This document shows positions 32,212-35,105 of a DNA stretch of 35,105 nt, piece after piece. The notes under the pieces are model-generated. The model did not search any database and was not told the origin of the DNA. It saw only the letters and a list, made by a program, of their open reading frames with translations. Source of the stretch: Deltaproteobacteria bacterium (lineage in GTDB: Bacteria > Desulfobacterota > Desulfarculia > JACQYL01); assembly GCA_016208165.1 (NCBI GenBank), contig JACQYL010000112.1, positions 1 to 35,105 on the forward strand, in the 5' to 3' direction. Each line of letters opens with the position of its first letter. Positions within the stretch are counted from its first letter, which is position 1. The position numbers and the translations under genes were made by a program.

Positions 32212-33321
32212 ATGAAAGCATTGTTGGCACTGGAAGACGGCGCCCTTTTCGAGGGCGAGAGTTTCACCGGGGCGGGAGAAGCCCTGGGAGAGGTGGTGTT
32301 CAATACCAGTATGACGGGATATCAGGAAATCCTGACGGATCCGTCGTACAAGGGCCAGATCGTGGCCATGACCTATCCCCTCATAGGAAATTACGGCGTC
32401 AATCCGGATGACGTGGAATCCGCCGACATTCGAGTGGAAGGACTCATCATCAAGGAATATCCGCCGAGAGTGAGTAACTGGCGATCCAAGGGGGACCTGG
32501 CGGACTATCTCCGGCGTTCCAACGTCCTCGGTGTCGAGGGGATCGATACGCGGGCTCTCACCAAGCGCACCCGTTCCGTGGGCGCACTGAAAGGCATCCT
32601 TTCCACGGACGTGTCGAGCCCGGAAGCCTTGGTGGAGAAGGCCCGCCAATGGCCGGGCCTGGTGGGCGCCGACATGGTGGAATTGGTTGTCGGGGGCCGG
32701 CCGTACTCGTGGCCCGAACTGGAGCCGGCTACCGAGTGGAAAAGGAACCGGCGGTTTCGCGTGGTGGTGTATGATTACGGTGTGAAATACAATATTCTCC
32801 GGAGCCTGTACAAAAGAGGCTGTGAAGTCATCGTGCTGCCTCCCCGTGGATATGACCGGCTTCTGGACGACCTGTCCCCGGACGGCGTGGTCCTGAGCAA
32901 CGGTCCGGGAGACCCGGAGGGCATTCCCTACGCGGTGGAGGAAGTGCGGCGGGTTCTCAAGCGGTATCCCATCTTCGGAATTTGCATGGGCCAGCAGGTA
33001 CTTGGCCTGGCTCTGGGCGCCCGCACTTACAAACTGAAGTTTGGACACCGAGGAGCCAATCAACCGGTGATGAACCTCGAGACGCGCAAAGTGGAGATCA
33101 CCTGCCAAAACCATGGATTCTGCGTGGACCCCGAAACCCTGGACTCGTCGGAAGTGGAAGTTACGCACGTGAACCTCAACGACGGTTCGCTGGAAGGATT
33201 TCGACACAAGACGCTCCCCGTCCTCTCCGTGCAATATCATCCCGAGGCTTCTCCGGGGCCGCACGATGCAAGCTATCTATTCGACCGTTTCATCGACATG
33301 ATGCAATCGAGAAAGTCCTAA
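32212..33321 (+). CDS. carA: carbamoyl-phosphate synthase small subunit (glutaminase)
   Basis: The 369-residue protein has the CarA N-terminal domain ([32 protein letters not shown]) and a class I glutamine amidotransferase domain with nucleophile Cys258 in GICMGQQ and the His343/Glu345 pair in [10 protein letters not shown]. It frees ammonia from glutamine and passes it to CarB for carbamoyl phosphate, used in arginine and pyrimidine synthesis. Length is normal. carB starts 4 bases after its stop. Confidence 0.97.
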   Translation: MKALLALEDGALFEGESFTGAGEALGEVVFNTSMTGYQEILTDPSYKGQIVAMTYPLIGNYGVNPDDVESADIRVEGLIIKEYPPRVSNWRSKGDLADYLRRSNVLGVEGIDTRALTKRTRSVGALKGILSTDVSSPEALVEKARQWPGLVGADMVELVVGGRPYSWPELEPATEWKRNRRFRVVVYDYGVKYNILRSLYKRGCEVIVLPPRGYDRLLDDLSPDGVVLSNGPGDPEGIPYAVEEVRRVLKRYPIFGICMGQQVLGLALGARTYKLKFGHRGANQPVMNLETRKVEITCQNHGFCVDPETLDSSEVEVTHVNLNDGSLEGFRHKTLPVLSVQYHPEASPGPHDASYLFDRFIDMMQSRKS

Positions 33322-33325
33322 CGCC

Positions 33326-35105
33326 ATGCCAAAACGAACCGACATCAAGAAGATACTGATCATCGGCTCCGGTCCGATTATCATCAGCCAGGCGTGTGAG
33401 TTCGATTACAGCGGCACGCAGGCCTGCAAAGCCTTGAAAGAGGAAGGCTACGAGATCGTGCTGATCAACTCGAATCCGGCCACCATCATGACGGACCCGG
33501 AGATGGCCGACTTCACCTACATCGAGCCGCTGACACCGGAAATGGTGGCCAAGGTCATCGAGAAGGAGCGTCCCGACGCCTGCCTGCCCACGCTGGGAGG
33601 TCAAACCGGGCTGAACCTGGCCGTTTCCGTGGACGATATGGGCGTATTCGAAAAATTCGGAGTGGAAGTCATCGGCGCTTCGCCTAAAGTCATCCGGAAA
33701 GCCGAAGATCGGGACCTGTTTCGCGAGGCTATGAGCCATATCGGTCTTCGGATTCCCAAGAGCGGCATTGCCACGACCATGGACGAGGCCCGGCGGATCG
33801 CCCAGGATATGGGCCTCCCCGTGATTGTCCGGCCCAGCTTTACATTGGGGGGCACGGGCGGAGGCGTGGCCTACACCTGGGAAGATCTCGAGACGCACGC
33901 AACCGCAGGGCTTGCCGCGAGCCTGATTCATCAGGTGATGGTGGAAGAGTCCGTGGTGGGATGGAAGGAGTTCGAACTCGAAGTCATGAGGGACCGCAAA
34001 GACAATGTGGTCATCATCTGCCCCATCGAGAATTTTGACCCCATGGGCGTTCACACGGGGGACAGCATCACCGTGGCTCCGGCTCAGACCTTGACGGACC
34101 GGGAGTACCAGAAGATGCGGGACGCGAGCATCGACATCATGCGGGAGATCGGCGTGGAGACGGGAGGGTGTAACATCCAGTTCGCCATCAATCCCGAAAA
34201 CGGCGACCTGGTGGTCATCGAGATGAATCCGCGCGTCTCGCGGAGTTCGGCTTTGGCGTCCAAGGCCACCGGTTTTCCCATTGCAAAAATGGCGGCAAAA
34301 CTGGCCGTGGGATTCACGTTGGACGAAATTCCCAACGACATCACCCGTGAAACCATGGCGTCCTTCGAACCCACGATCGATTATTGCGTGGTAAAGATTC
34401 CCCGCTGGGCGTTCGAGAAGTTCGAAGGTTCCGAGGACGTGTTGACCACGTCCATGAAATCCGTGGGCGAGGTCATGTCCATTGGGAGAACCTTCAAGGA
34501 AGCGTTGAACAAGGCCATCTATTCGCTCGAAATCGGCGCCTACGGCATGGGTATTCTGAAAGATCCCGTGGAGGACGAAGAGCTGCGCCAGAAACTCATC
34601 TATCCCAATTCGAGACGATTGTTCTACATCGGTCGAGCCTTTCGCCAGAACTACACCGTGGAAGACCTGTACAAGCTGACCGCCATCGACCCTTGGTTTT
34701 TGGCTCAGCTGAAACAGATTGTGGAAATGGAGGACCTCATCGAGTCGGCGGGTTCCATTGAAAAAGTGGACCAGGACCTGCTGCGAAAGGCCAAAAAATG
34801 GGGGCTCTGCGACCGGTTTCTGGCCGGTTTGCTCCATTCGGACGAAGAAACGGTTCGCCGGAGGCGATTGCGGGAGGAGACCAAGGCCACCTTTAAACTG
34901 GTGGACACCTGCGCCGCGGAATTCCAGGCGTATACCCCCTACTACTACTCGACGTATGAAACGGAAGACGAAAGCAGCCCCTCGGACCGAAAGAAAGTCG
35001 TGATCCTTGGGGGCGGCCCCAACCGGATCGGACAGGGAATCGAGTTCGACTATTGCTGCGTCCATTGCTCCATGGCCCTGAGAGCGGAGGGCGTGGAGAG
35101 CATCA
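33326..35105 (+). CDS. carB: carbamoyl-phosphate synthase large subunit (N-terminal part; cut by window edge)
   Basis: The frame is open from ATG 33326 to the right edge, about 593 residues of an expected 1,070. It contains the first ATP-grasp domain ([33 protein letters not shown]) and the start of the second half ([19 protein letters not shown]). In the first half the matching loop reads [14 protein letters not shown], with Ser where Gly is usual (GQACEFDYS); the effect is unknown. Forms one operon with carA. A long frame on the opposite strand covers this gene and is a shadow. Confidence 0.96.
   Translation, partial: MPKRTDIKKILIIGSGPIIISQACEFDYSGTQACKALKEEGYEIVLINSNPATIMTDPEMADFTYIEPLTPEMVAKVIEKERPDACLPTLGGQTGLNLAVSVDDMGVFEKFGVEVIGASPKVIRKAEDRDLFREAMSHIGLRIPKSGIATTMDEARRIAQDMGLPVIVRPSFTLGGTGGGVAYTWEDLETHATAGLAASLIHQVMVEESVVGWKEFELEVMRDRKDNVVIICPIENFDPMGVHTGDSITVAPAQTLTDREYQKMRDASIDIMREIGVETGGCNIQFAINPENGDLVVIEMNPRVSRSSALASKATGFPIAKMAAKLAVGFTLDEIPNDITRETMASFEPTIDYCVVKIPRWAFEKFEGSEDVLTTSMKSVGEVMSIGRTFKEALNKAIYSLEIGAYGMGILKDPVEDEELRQKLIYPNSRRLFYIGRAFRQNYTVEDLYKLTAIDPWFLAQLKQIVEMEDLIESAGSIEKVDQDLLRKAKKWGLCDRFLAGLLHSDEETVRRRRLREETKATFKLVDTCAAEFQAYTPYYYSTYETEDESSPSDRKKVVILGGGPNRIGQGIEFDYCCVHCSMALRAEGVESI

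Noticed and set aside
32119-33264. 381-residue open frame on the minus strand
   Set aside because: Antisense to carA; no recognisable motif and no ribosome-binding site.
33290-35065. 591-residue open frame on the minus strand
   Set aside because: It lies wholly opposite carB, which has clear family motifs over its full length. The composition (many His, Arg, Gln, Gly) is typical of an antisense shadow in GC-rich DNA.

Overview
The window reads as a chromosomal segment of a Gram-negative, GC-rich bacterium. Evidence for Gram-negative envelope is a Kdo transferase (WaaA), a WaaE-type core glycosyltransferase and MacAB-type envelope export genes. Two half-size YeeE/YedE sulfur transporters, a DUF362/radical SAM pair, an IPTL-CTERM-like secreted protein and a large PUFA-synthase-like polyketide synthase together suggest a member of the Desulfobacterota (the former Deltaproteobacteria). 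That placement is inference; there is no rRNA or tRNA here to test it.

Layout. Positions 1-6277 lie on the minus strand: a MacB-like permease, its ATPase and a MacA-like adaptor with overlapping ends, then a truncated secreted paralog, a full-length secreted IPTL-CTERM-like protein, a radical SAM protein that lacks its usual N-terminal cluster motif, and a DUF362 protein that runs off the left edge. Positions 6728-16951 hold the main feature on the plus strand: a 2,559-residue single-chain synthase (two ER-type barrels, KS, AT, ACP, KR, DH), a GNAT-like acyltransferase and a serine-palmitoyltransferase-type alpha-oxoamine synthase. Read together they look like a dedicated pathway that builds an acyl chain on the ACP, condenses it with an amino acid and possibly N-acylates the product, giving a sphingoid-like or other amino-lipid. 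This is the best candidate in the window for an undescribed system.

Positions 17131-21037 hold a secreted GDSL hydrolase, a broken discoidin-domain remnant, a sulfur-transport operon (two YeeE/YedE halves and a small secreted protein) with a clear sigma70-type promoter and a terminator, and one orphan small ORF. Positions 21075-27303 return to the minus strand: a UvrD/PcrA helicase, FtsH, a membrane-anchored DegS/HtrA-type protease overlapping ftsH by 8 bp, and the WaaE-like glycosyltransferase.

Positions 27445-35105 hold an NlpC/P60-like protein with a Ser-Asp/Glu triplet repeat, two small unknown proteins, an acetoacetate-decarboxylase-family protein (minus strand), waaA behind a good promoter, carA, and a carB cut by the right edge. 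Most of this last part is housekeeping. No CRISPR array, tRNA, rRNA, transposase or phage gene was seen. Two dispersed palindromic repeats, a truncated paralog, a truncated radical SAM gene and a discoidin remnant show that the segment has been rearranged locally.
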